DNA of 64,000 nt from Aerococcus mictus (GTDB taxonomy: Bacteria > Bacillota > Bacilli > Lactobacillales > Aerococcaceae). Below are positions 44,715 to 55,814 of the stretch, one piece after another. The stretch covers positions 1,178,001-1,242,000 of the forward strand of contig NZ_CP132985.1 in the NCBI RefSeq assembly GCF_003286595.3, in the 5' to 3' direction. The notes under the pieces are model-generated. The model did no database searches. It was not told the DNA's origin and worked only from the letters and a program-made list of their open reading frames with translations. A program made the position numbers and the translations under genes. Numbering within the stretch: position 1 is the stretch's first letter; each line of letters begins with the position of its first letter.

Positions 44715-47366
44715 TTATTTATTCAGAACTTCCTCTAAAGCCTTAAGCGCATCAGGGATACCAGCTGGGTTCTTACCACCTGCTTGGGCAAGTTCAGGAC
44801 GACCGCCCCCGCCACCATTAATATATGGAGCAAGTCCCTTAATGATGTCACCAGCTTTTAAGCCTTCTTTAACCTTGTCAGCTGAAACAGCAACTAACAT
44901 GTTGGCTTTATCACCGTTAGCTGTAGCGAGAACGAGGACATCTGAATAGTTATTTTGTTTCCATTCGTCACTAATTGCTCGCAAGTCATCCATAGTTTTA
45001 TGGTCAAGTTCTTCAGCAATGTAGCGTACCCCGTTGCTTTCTTTAACGGCATCAAATATTTGACTAGCAGCCATTTGGTTAGCCTTAGCATGGAGAGATT
45101 CTACTTCAGATTCTAGGCTCTTGCGTTCACCTTCCAATTGTTGGAGACGGTGTGGTAAATCTTCCGCTTTCTTAACCTTCAAAGCATCGCGAACTTGGTT
45201 TAAGAGACCTAATTTAGCTTCATAGTATTCATAAGCAGCTTTTGAAGTCAAGGCTTCAATCCGGCGTACTCCAGAACCAATCCCTGATTCGGAAATAATC
45301 TTAAATAGGCCAATGAATCCGGTATTCTTAACGTGGGTCCCACCACAAAGTTCCATGGACCAGTCATCAATATTAATCACACGAATTTCATCATGGAGTT
45401 TAAGGTATTTTTCACCGAAGAGCGCGATGGCCCCATGTTCCTTAGCCGCCTTAACTGTGGTAAAGATGGTTTCAACCGGGATTTGTTCCCAAATTTTTTC
45501 ATTAACTCGTCTTTCAACTTCTTCAAGTTGTTCTGGACTCACTTGTCCAAAATAAGTGAAGTCAAAGCGGAGATAATGGTCATCAAGTAAAGACCCCGCT
45601 TGGTTAACTTGTTCACCTAAGACATCTTTTAAGACCCGGTGTAATAAGTGAGTAGCGGTGTGATTATTACGGATTAAGCGACGACGAGCGCTGTCCACTT
45701 CTAAGCGAACTTCTTGGCCCACACTAATCGGTTGAACAGTGTCAATATAATGTAAATTTTGGTCATTAGGAGCGTGTTTAGTATCACGGATATAACCTAA
45801 TAATTCGCCATCCAAATTGTAAAGCTTACCTGAGTCACCAACTTGCCCACCACGTTCACCGTAGAATGGTGTTTTTTCAGCAATGAAATAGGCCTTGCTA
45901 TTGGCTGGTGCTTCCTGGCTGATTTCATCTTGGTAAACAATGGCATTGATCTTAGTTTCAGTAACATCTTCTTCATAACCGGTAAAGTGAGAAGGCACAT
46001 CAATTTCACCAAGCACTGTTGATTGAACCGCTAGGCCACCTTGGTCTTTTCTAGCCGCACGTGCCCGTTCCTTTTGTTCCTCCATGGCCTGATTAAAGCC
46101 ATCAATATCAACAGAAAAACCTTTTTCAGCCAGGTATTCTTCAGTCAGTTCTAATGGGAAACCATAAGTGTCGTATAATTTAAAGGCGGATTGGCCGTCA
46201 AGTGAATTTTCACCAGATTCTTCCAATTCAGCGATTTTGTTTTTAATAATATTTTCACCGTCAGCGATGGTTTCTTGGAAACGTTTTTCCTCACGATCAA
46301 CGACTTCTTGAATAATGGCCTCTTTTTCTTTTAATTCTGGATAGTGTTTTTCCATCTTGTCTGCCACAATTGGAACCAATTTGGCCAAGAAACTCCCTTG
46401 GATGCCTAAACGACGACCGTACATCACACTACGACGGATTAAACGACGTAAAATATAGCCCCGGCCTTCATTTGATGGTAAGGCATTATCACCAACTGCA
46501 AAACTAACGGCGCGGATATGGTCAGCAATAACCTTCATTGCTGTATCTGTTTCCTTACTTTCCCCATATTTTTTACCATCAGATAATTTTTCAACTTCTT
46601 TAATCAGTGGGAATAAGAGGTCGGTTTCGAAGTTTGTTGGGGTTTCTTGTAGGACAGAGGCGATCCGTTCCAGTCCCATCCCAGTATCCACGTTATGTTG
46701 TTTTAATTTTTCATAGCTACCGTCGGGCATGTGGTTAAATTCAGAGAAAACGATGTTCCAGATTTCTAGATAACGTTCATTTTCTCCCCCAGGAAACATC
46801 TCTGGATCATCATCGTCAAGATCTTGATAAGCTTTCCCCCGGTCAAAGAAAATTTCCGTATCGGGACCACAAGGACCAGCACCTAAATCCCAAAAGTTAT
46901 CTTCTAAAGAAACAAAGTGATCTTCTGATAAACCAGTCACCTTTTGCCATAGTCCATGGGAAACATCGTCATCAGGATAGTAGGTCATATAGAGTAGTTC
47001 TGGATCCAGTCCTAGCCATTTTTCATCAGTTAAGAATTCCCAAGCCCAAGGAATAACCTCTTCTTTAAAGTAATCCCCTACTGACCAGTTACCGAGCATT
47101 TCAAAGAAGGTTTGGTGGCGAGCGGTAACTCCAACATTTTCAATATCGTTAGTCCGAATACATTTTTGCGCATTAGCAATTCTTGGGTTTTCCGGAACTT
47201 CTGACCCATCTAAGTAATGTTTTAGGGCAGCAACCCCGGAGTTCATCCAAAGTAAAGTAGGATCGTTGTCTGGAACTAAGGAAGCACTAGGGTAGATATC
47301 ATGCCCCTTGCCCTTCCAAAAATCCATCCACATTTGACGTATTTCTTCACCCGTTAATTTCTTCAT
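44715..47366 (-). CDS. alaS: alanyl-tRNA synthetase
   Basis: An 883-residue class II enzyme. It has an aminoacylation core starting MKKLTGEEIRQMWMDFW, an editing domain with the zinc-binding His pair in NHTATHLLHRVL and the Cys of MELCGGTHV, and a C-terminal C-Ala domain ending with a glycine cluster (PYINGGGGGRPELAQAGG). It charges tRNA-Ala and hydrolyses Ser- and Gly-tRNA-Ala. It is controlled by the T-box leader upstream. GGAGG precedes the ATG by about twelve bases. Confidence 0.97.
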   Translation of the reverse strand: MKKLTGEEIRQMWMDFWKGKGHDIYPSASLVPDNDPTLLWMNSGVAALKHYLDGSEVPENPRIANAQKCIRTNDIENVGVTARHQTFFEMLGNWSVGDYFKEEVIPWAWEFLTDEKWLGLDPELLYMTYYPDDDVSHGLWQKVTGLSEDHFVSLEDNFWDLGAGPCGPDTEIFFDRGKAYQDLDDDDPEMFPGGENERYLEIWNIVFSEFNHMPDGSYEKLKQHNVDTGMGLERIASVLQETPTNFETDLLFPLIKEVEKLSDGKKYGESKETDTAMKVIADHIRAVSFAVGDNALPSNEGRGYILRRLIRRSVMYGRRLGIQGSFLAKLVPIVADKMEKHYPELKEKEAIIQEVVDREEKRFQETIADGENIIKNKIAELEESGENSLDGQSAFKLYDTYGFPLELTEEYLAEKGFSVDIDGFNQAMEEQKERARAARKDQGGLAVQSTVLGEIDVPSHFTGYEEDVTETKINAIVYQDEISQEAPANSKAYFIAEKTPFYGERGGQVGDSGKLYNLDGELLGYIRDTKHAPNDQNLHYIDTVQPISVGQEVRLEVDSARRRLIRNNHTATHLLHRVLKDVLGEQVNQAGSLLDDHYLRFDFTYFGQVSPEQLEEVERRVNEKIWEQIPVETIFTTVKAAKEHGAIALFGEKYLKLHDEIRVINIDDWSMELCGGTHVKNTGFIGLFKIISESGIGSGVRRIEALTSKAAYEYYEAKLGLLNQVRDALKVKKAEDLPHRLQQLEGERKSLESEVESLHAKANQMAASQIFDAVKESNGVRYIAEELDHKTMDDLRAISDEWKQNNYSDVLVLATANGDKANMLVAVSADKVKEGLKAGDIIKGLAPYINGGGGGRPELAQAGGKNPAGIPDALKALEEVLNK

Positions 47367-47391
47367 AATGTGTTAAAACCTCCTATAAAAT

Positions 47392-47631
47392 AAAAAAGCA
47401 CCTTGATGTTATTAGATGAGGGCGCCGTAGCACGGTACCACCTCATTTATAACATCAACGTGCGATATTATGTCTTCATTAAAATACTGGATAACGCGAG
47501 TAGCGGCAAATTTTCATTTGCATTGTCAAAAGGGAGCATTTCTATTACTGAGTGCTTTCACCACAGATGCACTCTCTCTATCAACTAAATAGAAACATGG
47601 CCTTTTCAATCATTTAAGCGAATTTATTATA
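47392..47631 (-). promoter_or_regulatory. T-box leader of alaS
   Basis: On the minus strand: GATAGAGAGAGTGC of stem I, the T-box GAGGTGGTACCGTG (47432-47445), and a terminator whose long stem (GTTGATGTTAT / ATAACATCAAG) ends in TTTTTT at 47392-47397. The only Ala codon in the specifier region is GCT (complement of 47535-47537), 13 bases after the stem I helix strand. The leader should raise alaS expression when tRNA-Ala is uncharged. Confidence 0.93.
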
Positions 47632-47655
47632 CGCTTTTTAATTTTCATTTGTCAA
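47626..47655 (-). promoter_or_regulatory. alaS promoter
   Basis: TTGACA (complement of 47650-47655), an 18-base spacer and TATAAT (complement of 47626-47631), directly before the T-box leader. Confidence 0.85.
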
Positions 47656-47684
47656 CTATTAATGATTCCTAGCGAATAAGAAAA

Positions 47685-48503
47685 CTAGTCTACATAGGAA
47701 GTTTCTTTATCTCCTAACCAGGAATAAACATAGCCAATGACAAAGCCACCACCAACAAGGTTACCTAAGAAAGTAAAGACAAAGTTCTTAAGCACATTAG
47801 CCAAGGTCATCCCGTCAACAGGGCCTCCATTGGAGAAGAAAGCTAATGGGAAGGAAACAAAGTTAGCAATCACGTGTTCGTAACCTAAGAAGGCAAAAAT
47901 AAAAATAATAAAGATAATCGCATAAACCCGGCCATCAGCGTTGACCATCCGATTGCTAGCAACCACAGCACTATTAACGATAATATTAGCTAAAATCCCC
48001 TCAATAAAAATTGTAAGCGCTGATTTAACAAATTTTCCTGAAACTGCTGTAAATAAATAATGATCAGCAGGTAAATCTTGGAAAATCGTGGTTCTTGAGA
48101 AAATATAGGCACAAACAAGACCACCAATAAAATTAAATAACACACAAACCATTAAAATCGTAAAAGCCTTTTGCCAGCTAATGTATTTTTTTCGTGCTCC
48201 AACTACCAAAAAGTTCATATTAGCAGTCGCTAATTCACCATTCATATAAATAATAAGTACCAATGACCATGCAAAAAAGAAGGCAAAAGTAAATTTACCT
48301 AACCCTGGCGCTACTAAGTTGGCTTGTTGAGCGGTCATCATAGCGATTGCTGTCCCAAAAGTTAAGAATAAAGTGGCGTATACACTCCTTAGCGCGTATC
48401 TCCAAAAACTTTTATCAAAAAGTTCTGTCTTCTTCTCCACATTATCAAAAGTTAAAGGGCCTAGAATTCCTTTCTCAGGGCGCTTGCCATTAATATAAGC
48501 CAT
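47685..48503 (-). CDS. formate/nitrite transporter family channel
   Basis: A 272-residue FNT channel with six membrane helices. It has the family motif NGELATANMNFLVVGA and the second half-motif NIIVNSAVVASNRMV. FNT pentamers pass formate, nitrite, lactate or hydrosulfide. The organism is a lactate producer, so lactate or formate export is plausible, but the sequence does not decide. Transcribed alone. No clear terminator separates its end from the alaS promoter region. Confidence 0.88.
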   Translation of the reverse strand: MAYINGKRPEKGILGPLTFDNVEKKTELFDKSFWRYALRSVYATLFLTFGTAIAMMTAQQANLVAPGLGKFTFAFFFAWSLVLIIYMNGELATANMNFLVVGARKKYISWQKAFTILMVCVLFNFIGGLVCAYIFSRTTIFQDLPADHYLFTAVSGKFVKSALTIFIEGILANIIVNSAVVASNRMVNADGRVYAIIFIIFIFAFLGYEHVIANFVSFPLAFFSNGGPVDGMTLANVLKNFVFTFLGNLVGGGFVIGYVYSWLGDKETSYVD

Positions 48504-48740
48504 TGCCGTCAGTCCTTTCTAAATGAGCTAAATTTCTAGCCTAACTAAATAAATCCAATACTCACATTTTATCGATATTTTAAGAAATAAACAAGATTTT
48601 TGCAATATTTGAATAAATTTATTAGTTTTTATAAACTCAGGATCAGCAAATTTAGCTTCTATCTGCTTTAACTAGGCTTTTTCGGGTACTTTTTGCACGT
48701 GGGTAGTAAAAGAGAAAAAATAAACGGCTGATTTCATTGC

Positions 48741-51206
48741 TTAAAAATCATAGGGGCTGATGCCATCCATACCAATTAAAGGATCGATCTGACCACTTTC
48801 AAGTAAGGCAGGGGTTAACCAATCGACTTTCACATTCATTCCCGAGTTTCCAGGATCCTCTTGCTGGCCCCCTGACTCATCTCCTTGAGACCTGGTACTT
48901 TGATCCTGACGAGGACTTGATTCACTTGGCTGCGAGTTCAGTTTAGGAAGTAATTCGTCTTCTTCAAGTAGGGAGCGGTAAAGGTTAGTATGGCGTTGGC
49001 TGGCCTGGGTTTGAATGGCAGATTGGAAGGCTTGGACTTCACCGCAGAGAATTAAGGATTGCTTAGCTCTGGTGATCGCTGTATAGAGTAAATTGCGTTG
49101 GAGCATGCGTTGGTATTGGTTGATTAAGGGGAGGATAACGATAGGAAATTCGCTTCCCTGCGATTTATGAATTGAGACGCAATACGCCAAGGTTAACTGG
49201 TTAAAATCTTGCCGGTTGTATGTGACCTCATTGCCGTCGAAATCAACCACTATTTCATCACTTTGGCTGGTCGTTTCCTTGGCATAAAATATCGCCACGA
49301 TTTCTCCCATATCCCCGTTAAAGACATTCATTTCAGCTTGGTTTTGCAACTGCAAGACCTTATCCCCTAAGCGAAAAAGACGGTTGAAGTGGCTAAGTTG
49401 GCGCTTATTGCCATCAGTATTTGGATTTAAACCTTCCTGCAATTTCTGGTTAATCTGATCGATGCCGGCCTGACCCTTATACATGGGGGCCAAAACTTGA
49501 ATATCTTTAACATCATAATCTTTTTCAAGAGCACGTTTAGCCACCGCTGCAATAAAATCAGCTAAGTGGAAATAATCTACCCGGAAAAATGACCGGTCAG
49601 CCTTATTTTGGGTAAGATCGACAGGCATTTCCCCATTTTTTATATCATGAGCCAATAAAGTAATGGTTGAATTGGCATCTTGACGAAATATTTCGTCGAG
49701 CTCGCGCCAGGCGATTGTCTGACTTCTCAAGAGGTCTGACAGCACTTGTCCTGGACCAACTGAGGGCAATTGATCTTTATCCCCTACCAATATAATTTGC
49801 ATATCATCAGGAACCGCTTCTAATAATTGAAAGAATAACCAGGTATCTACCATAGACATCTCATCAATAATCAGTAAGTCCCCTTCAATAGTCTCTTTAT
49901 CCGAAGTTATGATATTATTTTCATCTTCTTCACCGGTGAGACCGATTAAACGATGAATAGTGGTTGCCACTAGGCCAGTAGTTTCACTCATCCGCTTGGC
50001 AGCCCGTCCAGTTGGAGCTGCCAAACGAATAGGAAAATCACTCGGGTCATAATCCCCTAAGCGGATATTATTTAACCGGCAATAAATATCGATGATTCCT
50101 TCTAAAACCGTGGTTTTTCCCGTACCCGGTCCCCCGGTTAGAATAAATAATTTCTCTTCTAGGGCTTCAATAATTGCCTTCCTTTGAGCGGGTCCATATT
50201 GAATACCTAATTTTGCTTCGGTTTCCTCTATTTCATTAGCCAAATTATCATTCTCATATTTAGGCTGAGTTCGTTCATTCTTGATACGTTTTAAACGTTT
50301 AACAATCCCCTTCTCTGCATAATAGAGACTCGGAAGAAAATAACCCTCTTCAGTCGCAATCACTTCATTGGTATCTACCAAGTCGCTCAAACGGTCAGCC
50401 ACTTGCTGCATATCAACCATTTGCAGATTCATTTGGCTTTTATTTAATAGATTGAGAACCTGCTGGAAGAGTTCTTCCTTCTTAACATAAGTATCTCCAT
50501 TGCTATAACAAATTGTTTCTAATGAAAAAGTAATCGCCCCTTGGATGCGTAAAGGCGAGTCATAGGCAAAGTCTAAACGTTGGGCCAGTAAATCAGCCTT
50601 TTGAAAACCAAAGCCCTGAATATTTTTAACCAAGAAATAGGGATTTTCTTTAATCAATTCCACCGCTTCATCTTGGTATTTAGCATAAATCTTGCCTGCC
50701 AAGTGGTTAGAAAAACCCATCTCCGATAATTGAATAAAGGTATCCTCATTGCCACGATTAGCCTTTACTTTCTCATGTAGCATTTGTTGTTTATTCTTGG
50801 TCAGGCCCTTAACATCTTTTAAACGTTCGGGCTGATTAACAATTAAGTCAATGGTCTTCTCACCTAAGGTATTGACCACCCGCTCAGCCAATATTTTCCC
50901 AATTCCAGGAAATTCATCGCTGGATAAATATTTGATTAAGCCATCTCTACTGGTAATTTTTATTACTTCATAATGGGAGACTTTGAATTGTACCCCGTAC
51001 TTAGGATGATCAACTAAGTTTCCGAAGAATTGGTATGTAGTTCCGTCCTGGATAGTTCCAAAATTTCCTGTCACGACAATATTTTTTTCGGAGTAAAGGG
51101 TGTTGGTATCATCAACCGTAATCCGCATCACCCGATAATAATTATCTGGATTAGAAAAAAAGGTAGCTTCAACTTCGCCGATGAAATAATCTTCCGTTAC
51201 TGTCAT
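48741..51206 (-). CDS. recD2: SF1 DNA helicase RecD2
   Basis: An 821-residue ATP-dependent 5'-3' helicase without RecBC partners. It has an N-terminal OB-like and helix-hairpin-helix region (about 1-200), Walker A LTGGPGTGKTTVLEG near 350, DEMSMVD as motif II, VGDKDQLPSVGPGQ as motif III and a C-terminal SH3-like/UvrD_C2 part with SIHKSQGSEFP. A Ser/Gln-rich linker follows near the end. It protects replication forks and aids mismatch repair in Bacillus and Deinococcus. The ATG at 51206 follows GGAGGG by about eight bases. Confidence 0.93.
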   Translation of the reverse strand: MTVTEDYFIGEVEATFFSNPDNYYRVMRITVDDTNTLYSEKNIVVTGNFGTIQDGTTYQFFGNLVDHPKYGVQFKVSHYEVIKITSRDGLIKYLSSDEFPGIGKILAERVVNTLGEKTIDLIVNQPERLKDVKGLTKNKQQMLHEKVKANRGNEDTFIQLSEMGFSNHLAGKIYAKYQDEAVELIKENPYFLVKNIQGFGFQKADLLAQRLDFAYDSPLRIQGAITFSLETICYSNGDTYVKKEELFQQVLNLLNKSQMNLQMVDMQQVADRLSDLVDTNEVIATEEGYFLPSLYYAEKGIVKRLKRIKNERTQPKYENDNLANEIEETEAKLGIQYGPAQRKAIIEALEEKLFILTGGPGTGKTTVLEGIIDIYCRLNNIRLGDYDPSDFPIRLAAPTGRAAKRMSETTGLVATTIHRLIGLTGEEDENNIITSDKETIEGDLLIIDEMSMVDTWLFFQLLEAVPDDMQIILVGDKDQLPSVGPGQVLSDLLRSQTIAWRELDEIFRQDANSTITLLAHDIKNGEMPVDLTQNKADRSFFRVDYFHLADFIAAVAKRALEKDYDVKDIQVLAPMYKGQAGIDQINQKLQEGLNPNTDGNKRQLSHFNRLFRLGDKVLQLQNQAEMNVFNGDMGEIVAIFYAKETTSQSDEIVVDFDGNEVTYNRQDFNQLTLAYCVSIHKSQGSEFPIVILPLINQYQRMLQRNLLYTAITRAKQSLILCGEVQAFQSAIQTQASQRHTNLYRSLLEEDELLPKLNSQPSESSPRQDQSTRSQGDESGGQQEDPGNSGMNVKVDWLTPALLESGQIDPLIGMDGISPYDF

Positions 51207-51351
51207 ACCCTTATCCCTCCTAGTCATAATCTTTGGCTATTATATCACAGAATAGCAGAGGATTTATGCTCCACCAGTCTGCCTTCTGCTCGCCTTTCTT
51301 TTATATAAAAGTCTCGCTATACCATTTTCGCTCTTTCACGCCCTTAATAAA

Positions 51352-51382
51352 GAAAAAAGCTGTAGCTTAGCTTCTAGCTTCC
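51352..51382 (-). terminator. weak candidate mnmA terminator
   Basis: An AGCT-rich imperfect stem (AAGCT.../...AGCTT) precedes TTTTTTC on the minus strand, about 105 bases after the mnmA stop codon. Confidence 0.4.
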
Positions 51383-51418
51383 AAGTTAGATAAAGTCTTC
51401 CTGGATAAGCCAAAAACT

Positions 51419-51434
51419 AGTTACAGCTGTAACT
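51419..51434. repeat. 16-base perfect palindrome
   Basis: AGTTACAGCTGTAACT lies in the gap after mnmA. It has no loop, so it is more like a dimer-binding site than a terminator. No regulator is assigned. Confidence 0.5.
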
Positions 51435-51485
51435 TGAAATCATCCTAATTTATAGCCTGCTTTTAGAAATGATTCATCTATTTGA

Positions 51486-52724
<1,239 letters not shown>

Positions 52725-52726
52725 CT

Positions 52727-52783
52727 AAAAAACTCAAGTCATTTGATTGAATTTTTATTAAATCTTCAAATGTCCTTGAGTTT
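52727..52783 (-). terminator. terminator of the desulfurase-DUF1831 unit
   Basis: AAACTCAAG and CATTTGA pair with TCAAATG and CTTGAGTTT with a small internal bulge. TTTTTTAGG follows on the minus strand. Confidence 0.75.
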
Positions 52784-52806
52784 GGAGAATGGTTATATGT
52801 CAAATT

Positions 52807-53154
52807 TTAGTCTTCACTGATTACTAAGACTTGCTTGTCAACTAAGTCAGCTAAAATTTCCTCTAAGCGTTTTGCTAAATCAGCCATATCGGAATTTTGG
52901 TAAACATTAACCGCCTTCAGCCCCGTCTTATTAGTGACGTTCATTTGCAATTTATCCACTGATTTATCAATTTGTACTTTTAATAAGAGATAGTGACTGG
53001 CTTGAAATTCTGGACGAATAGAAATTTCAATTTGATAATTACCTGCCTTAGTGGAAGTAAATCCATAGTCCCGCAAAGTATATGCCTTGCAGTTAGGATG
53101 GACTTGATAGGTTTTTTGACTTCCTTTTAATTGTTCTTTTTCTTTAAAAGCCAT
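52807..53154 (-). CDS. DUF1831 family protein
   Basis: A 115-residue soluble protein. GSQKTYQVHPNCKAYTLRDY and GNYQIEISIRPEF fit the DUF1831 family found beside cysteine desulfurases in Lactobacillales. The function is unknown. Context (desulfurase directly upstream, mnmA downstream) points to sulfur transfer or tRNA thiolation support. The ATG at 53154 follows AAGGAGG by six bases. Confidence 0.78.
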   Translation of the reverse strand: MAFKEKEQLKGSQKTYQVHPNCKAYTLRDYGFTSTKAGNYQIEISIRPEFQASHYLLLKVQIDKSVDKLQMNVTNKTGLKAVNVYQNSDMADLAKRLEEILADLVDKQVLVISED

Positions 53155-53185
53155 TTCATTCCTCCTTAATTTGTTTACACTATAT

Positions 53186-54310
53186 CTAAGCAATGCTTAA
53201 TAAAATGTCTAAGAATTTATCGATTTCTTCAATTGTGGTCAGCTGACCGAATGATATGCGAATGCTTTGACTGATCCGTGGGCTTTCTTCACCAAACATC
53301 GACACTAAAATCCGACTCGGTTCTAGCGACCCAGCTGAGCAGGCTGACCCAGCCGATACATAAACGTCTTTTAAATCTAATTTAATCAGAACTTGGTCAC
53401 TAGGATGATTAGGCCAATAGATATTTAAAATATGGGCTAGTTCAGCTTCCTTAGGACCATTGATTTTGAAACCTAGGCCCCGTTCTTTAGCTTCTTTAAG
53501 AAAATATTTCCTTAAATCCAGCAGCTTTTGATGATGGTCATCCCTAGCCTGGTAGGCGATTTCAATGGCCTTACCCATGGCCACAATTCCAGGCACATTT
53601 TCAGTACCGGCCCGATGGCCATGTTCTTGGCCTCCCCCTCTTAGGTAAGGGGTAAAATCACTCACTGCATTACGATAATAGAGAAAGCCGACTCCCTTGG
53701 GTCCATGGAATTTATGGGCAGATACGCATAGGCCATCGATATGCATAGCTTCAACATCAATAGGGACGTTGAGATAGGCTTGAACCACATCCGTATAGAA
53801 GAATAAGTGGTGATCATGGCAAATCTCTCCAATGGCTTGGATATCTTGGACAGAGCCAACTTCGTTATTCCCTGCAATAATTGAAACCATAATGGTATCA
53901 TCTTTAATGGCATCCTTTAAGGCTTCAATTGAGATATGACCATATTCATCGAAAGGCAAGAAAGTCACTTCAAATCCCTGTTTTTCCAGATATTTTGCCG
54001 TCTTGTAACTTGAAGGATGTTCAGCTTCGGTGGTAATAATATGACGGCCTTGCTTTGCTAAACGTTTTGCGGTTTGTATCAGGGCACTATTAGTAGATTC
54101 TGTTGCCCCACTGGTAAAAATAATATCGTCCGCCTGAGCATTAATCGTCTCCGCTATATTCTCTCTTACTCGAGTCAATTGTTCATGTGATTGACGACCA
54201 ATCCGGTAGGTACTTGATGCATTACCATAATTTTCACGCATGGCTTGGTTCATGGCCTCAATAACTGGTTGGGTCATCGGTGTGGTTGCTGCATAATCAA
54301 GATAGATCAT
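53186..54310 (-). CDS. cysteine desulfurase (IscS/NifS type)
   Basis: A 374-residue PLP enzyme that takes sulfur from cysteine. It has MIYLDYAATTPM at the start, the PLP Lys in SAHKFHGPKG near 200, and the persulfide-forming Cys in SAGSACSAG near 325. A class I-like loop is visible. With mnmA and DUF1831 downstream it most likely supplies sulfur for s2U34, like Bacillus YrvO. The ATG at 54310 is chosen since alignment begins there and a G-rich site precedes it. Divergent from rarA. Confidence 0.92.
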   Translation of the reverse strand: MIYLDYAATTPMTQPVIEAMNQAMRENYGNASSTYRIGRQSHEQLTRVRENIAETINAQADDIIFTSGATESTNSALIQTAKRLAKQGRHIITTEAEHPSSYKTAKYLEKQGFEVTFLPFDEYGHISIEALKDAIKDDTIMVSIIAGNNEVGSVQDIQAIGEICHDHHLFFYTDVVQAYLNVPIDVEAMHIDGLCVSAHKFHGPKGVGFLYYRNAVSDFTPYLRGGGQEHGHRAGTENVPGIVAMGKAIEIAYQARDDHHQKLLDLRKYFLKEAKERGLGFKINGPKEAELAHILNIYWPNHPSDQVLIKLDLKDVYVSAGSACSAGSLEPSRILVSMFGEESPRISQSIRISFGQLTTIEEIDKFLDILLSIA

Positions 54311-54450
54311 TCGTTCGCTTACCCCCTTGTTTTTCACTATTGTATCACTATCTGGTCCTAGACAACAGGGGAAAAGCCAAAAGCGCTCTTTTTAAAAACG
54401 GATGTGTTATACTGATTGACGTTATTAAGTACTTAGAAAGGAGTTTCAGT

Positions 54451-55725
54451 GTGAATAAACAAGCACCCCTAGCCTACAAAATGCGGCCGAAGACCCTAGA
54501 AGAAGTTGTTGGTCAAGAACACCTGGTTGGTCCTGGCAAGATCATCTGGCGGATGGTTAAAGCGAAACAGTTAAGGTCGATGATTTTATATGGGCCTCCT
54601 GGTATTGGTAAAACCTCAATCGCTAGCGCGATTGCCGGTTCTACTAAGTTAAGTTTTCGGCAATTGAATGCGGCGACAGATAATAAAAAGACCCTACAAG
54701 AAGTCGTGGCTGAAGCAAAGTTTTCTGGCGGTCTTATTTTAATGTTAGATGAAATTCACCGCCTGGATAAAACAAAACAAGACTTTCTCCTGCCTCATTT
54801 AGAAAGCGGCCTACTGATTCTAATCGGGGCAACCACCGAAAACCCTTATATCAATATCAATCCTGCTATCCGGTCGCGAACACAGATTTTTGAGCTTCAC
54901 CCTTTAGAAGCTGATCAAATCAAAGTAGCTATTGACCATGCCCTCGAAAATAAAGAGCGGGGCCTTGGCAAGTACCCTATTCAATTAAGTAATGAGGCCA
55001 GGGACTACTTAGCCAATTACTCCAATGGCGATTTACGGTCAGCTCTCAATGCATTAGAACTAGCGGCTTTATCAACTGAGGAGAATCCCGAAGGCAAAAT
55101 TCTGATCGACTTAGGCGTAGCAGAGGAATGTTTACAAAAGAAGGCCTTTGACCATGATGAAGATGGGGACATGCACTATGATGTGGTGTCTGCCTTTCAA
55201 AAAAGCATTCGTGGCAGTGATGTCAACGCTGCCCTTCATTACGCCGCCCGTTTAATTGAAGCTGGTGATTTGAACAGTCTCTGCCGGCGCTTAATGGTAT
55301 GCGCTTATGAGGATATTGGTTTGGCTAACCCAGAGGCCTGTCAGCGGGCGGTCACTGCCTGCCAAGCTGCCCAGAAAATTGGACTGCCGGAAGCCAGGAT
55401 TCCTTTGGCTCATGCCATTATTGACCTGTCCCTATCCCCTAAATCCAATTCGGCCATCAAAGCCATTGATCAAGCCTTAGCAGATATTCGTTCAGGAAAA
55501 GCTGGCGTCATCCCCAAACATCTCCGTGATGCCCACTACAGTGGTGCTAAGAAATTGGGAAGAGGAAATGCTTACAAGTTTCCCCACGATTACCCCAACC
55601 ATTGGGTCGCTCAAGATTACTTACCAGAAACCTTGTCGGACAGGCAATACTACCAGGCCTGCCAAACAGGCAAATATGAGCAAGCCTTAGAGCAAATGCG
55701 GCAAATGCGAGAAAAACAAAAATAA
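54451..55725 (+). CDS. rarA: replication-associated recombination protein A (AAA+ ATPase)
   Basis: A 424-residue AAA+ protein of the RarA/MgsA/WRNIP1 family acting at stalled replication forks. It has an N-terminal PLAYKMRPKTLEEVVGQEHL, Walker A LYGPPGIGKTSIA, Walker B LMLDEIHRLDK and the C-terminal oligomerisation region (YKFPHDYPNHWVAQDYLP). The start is a GTG at 54451, seven bases after AAAGGAG; frame upstream of it is not conserved. Neighbours match the Bacillus order with desulfurase, mnmA and recD2 on the other side. Confidence 0.94.
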   Translation: MNKQAPLAYKMRPKTLEEVVGQEHLVGPGKIIWRMVKAKQLRSMILYGPPGIGKTSIASAIAGSTKLSFRQLNAATDNKKTLQEVVAEAKFSGGLILMLDEIHRLDKTKQDFLLPHLESGLLILIGATTENPYININPAIRSRTQIFELHPLEADQIKVAIDHALENKERGLGKYPIQLSNEARDYLANYSNGDLRSALNALELAALSTEENPEGKILIDLGVAEECLQKKAFDHDEDGDMHYDVVSAFQKSIRGSDVNAALHYAARLIEAGDLNSLCRRLMVCAYEDIGLANPEACQRAVTACQAAQKIGLPEARIPLAHAIIDLSLSPKSNSAIKAIDQALADIRSGKAGVIPKHLRDAHYSGAKKLGRGNAYKFPHDYPNHWVAQDYLPETLSDRQYYQACQTGKYEQALEQMRQMREKQK

Positions 55726-55778
55726 TTTTTATAAGCGATAAATCCAGTATAAGATGTTGTCACTTCAAGCTTTCCTGC

Positions 55779-55807
55779 TTGCCAAAAAGCCCTAGACATG
55801 CTAAATT
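55779..55807 (+). promoter_or_regulatory. 6S RNA promoter
   Basis: TTGCCA (55779-55784), 17 bases, then an extended -10 TGCTAAATT (TAAATT at 55802-55807). It predicts a start close to the 5' end of the folded RNA. Confidence 0.65.
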
Positions 55808-55814
55808 AATAGTA

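Noticed and set aside
54280-54450. Upstream extension of rarA from an ATG at 54280
   Set aside because: The extension overlaps the divergent desulfurase start, is not RarA-like, and the GTG at 54451 has a strong ribosome binding site.
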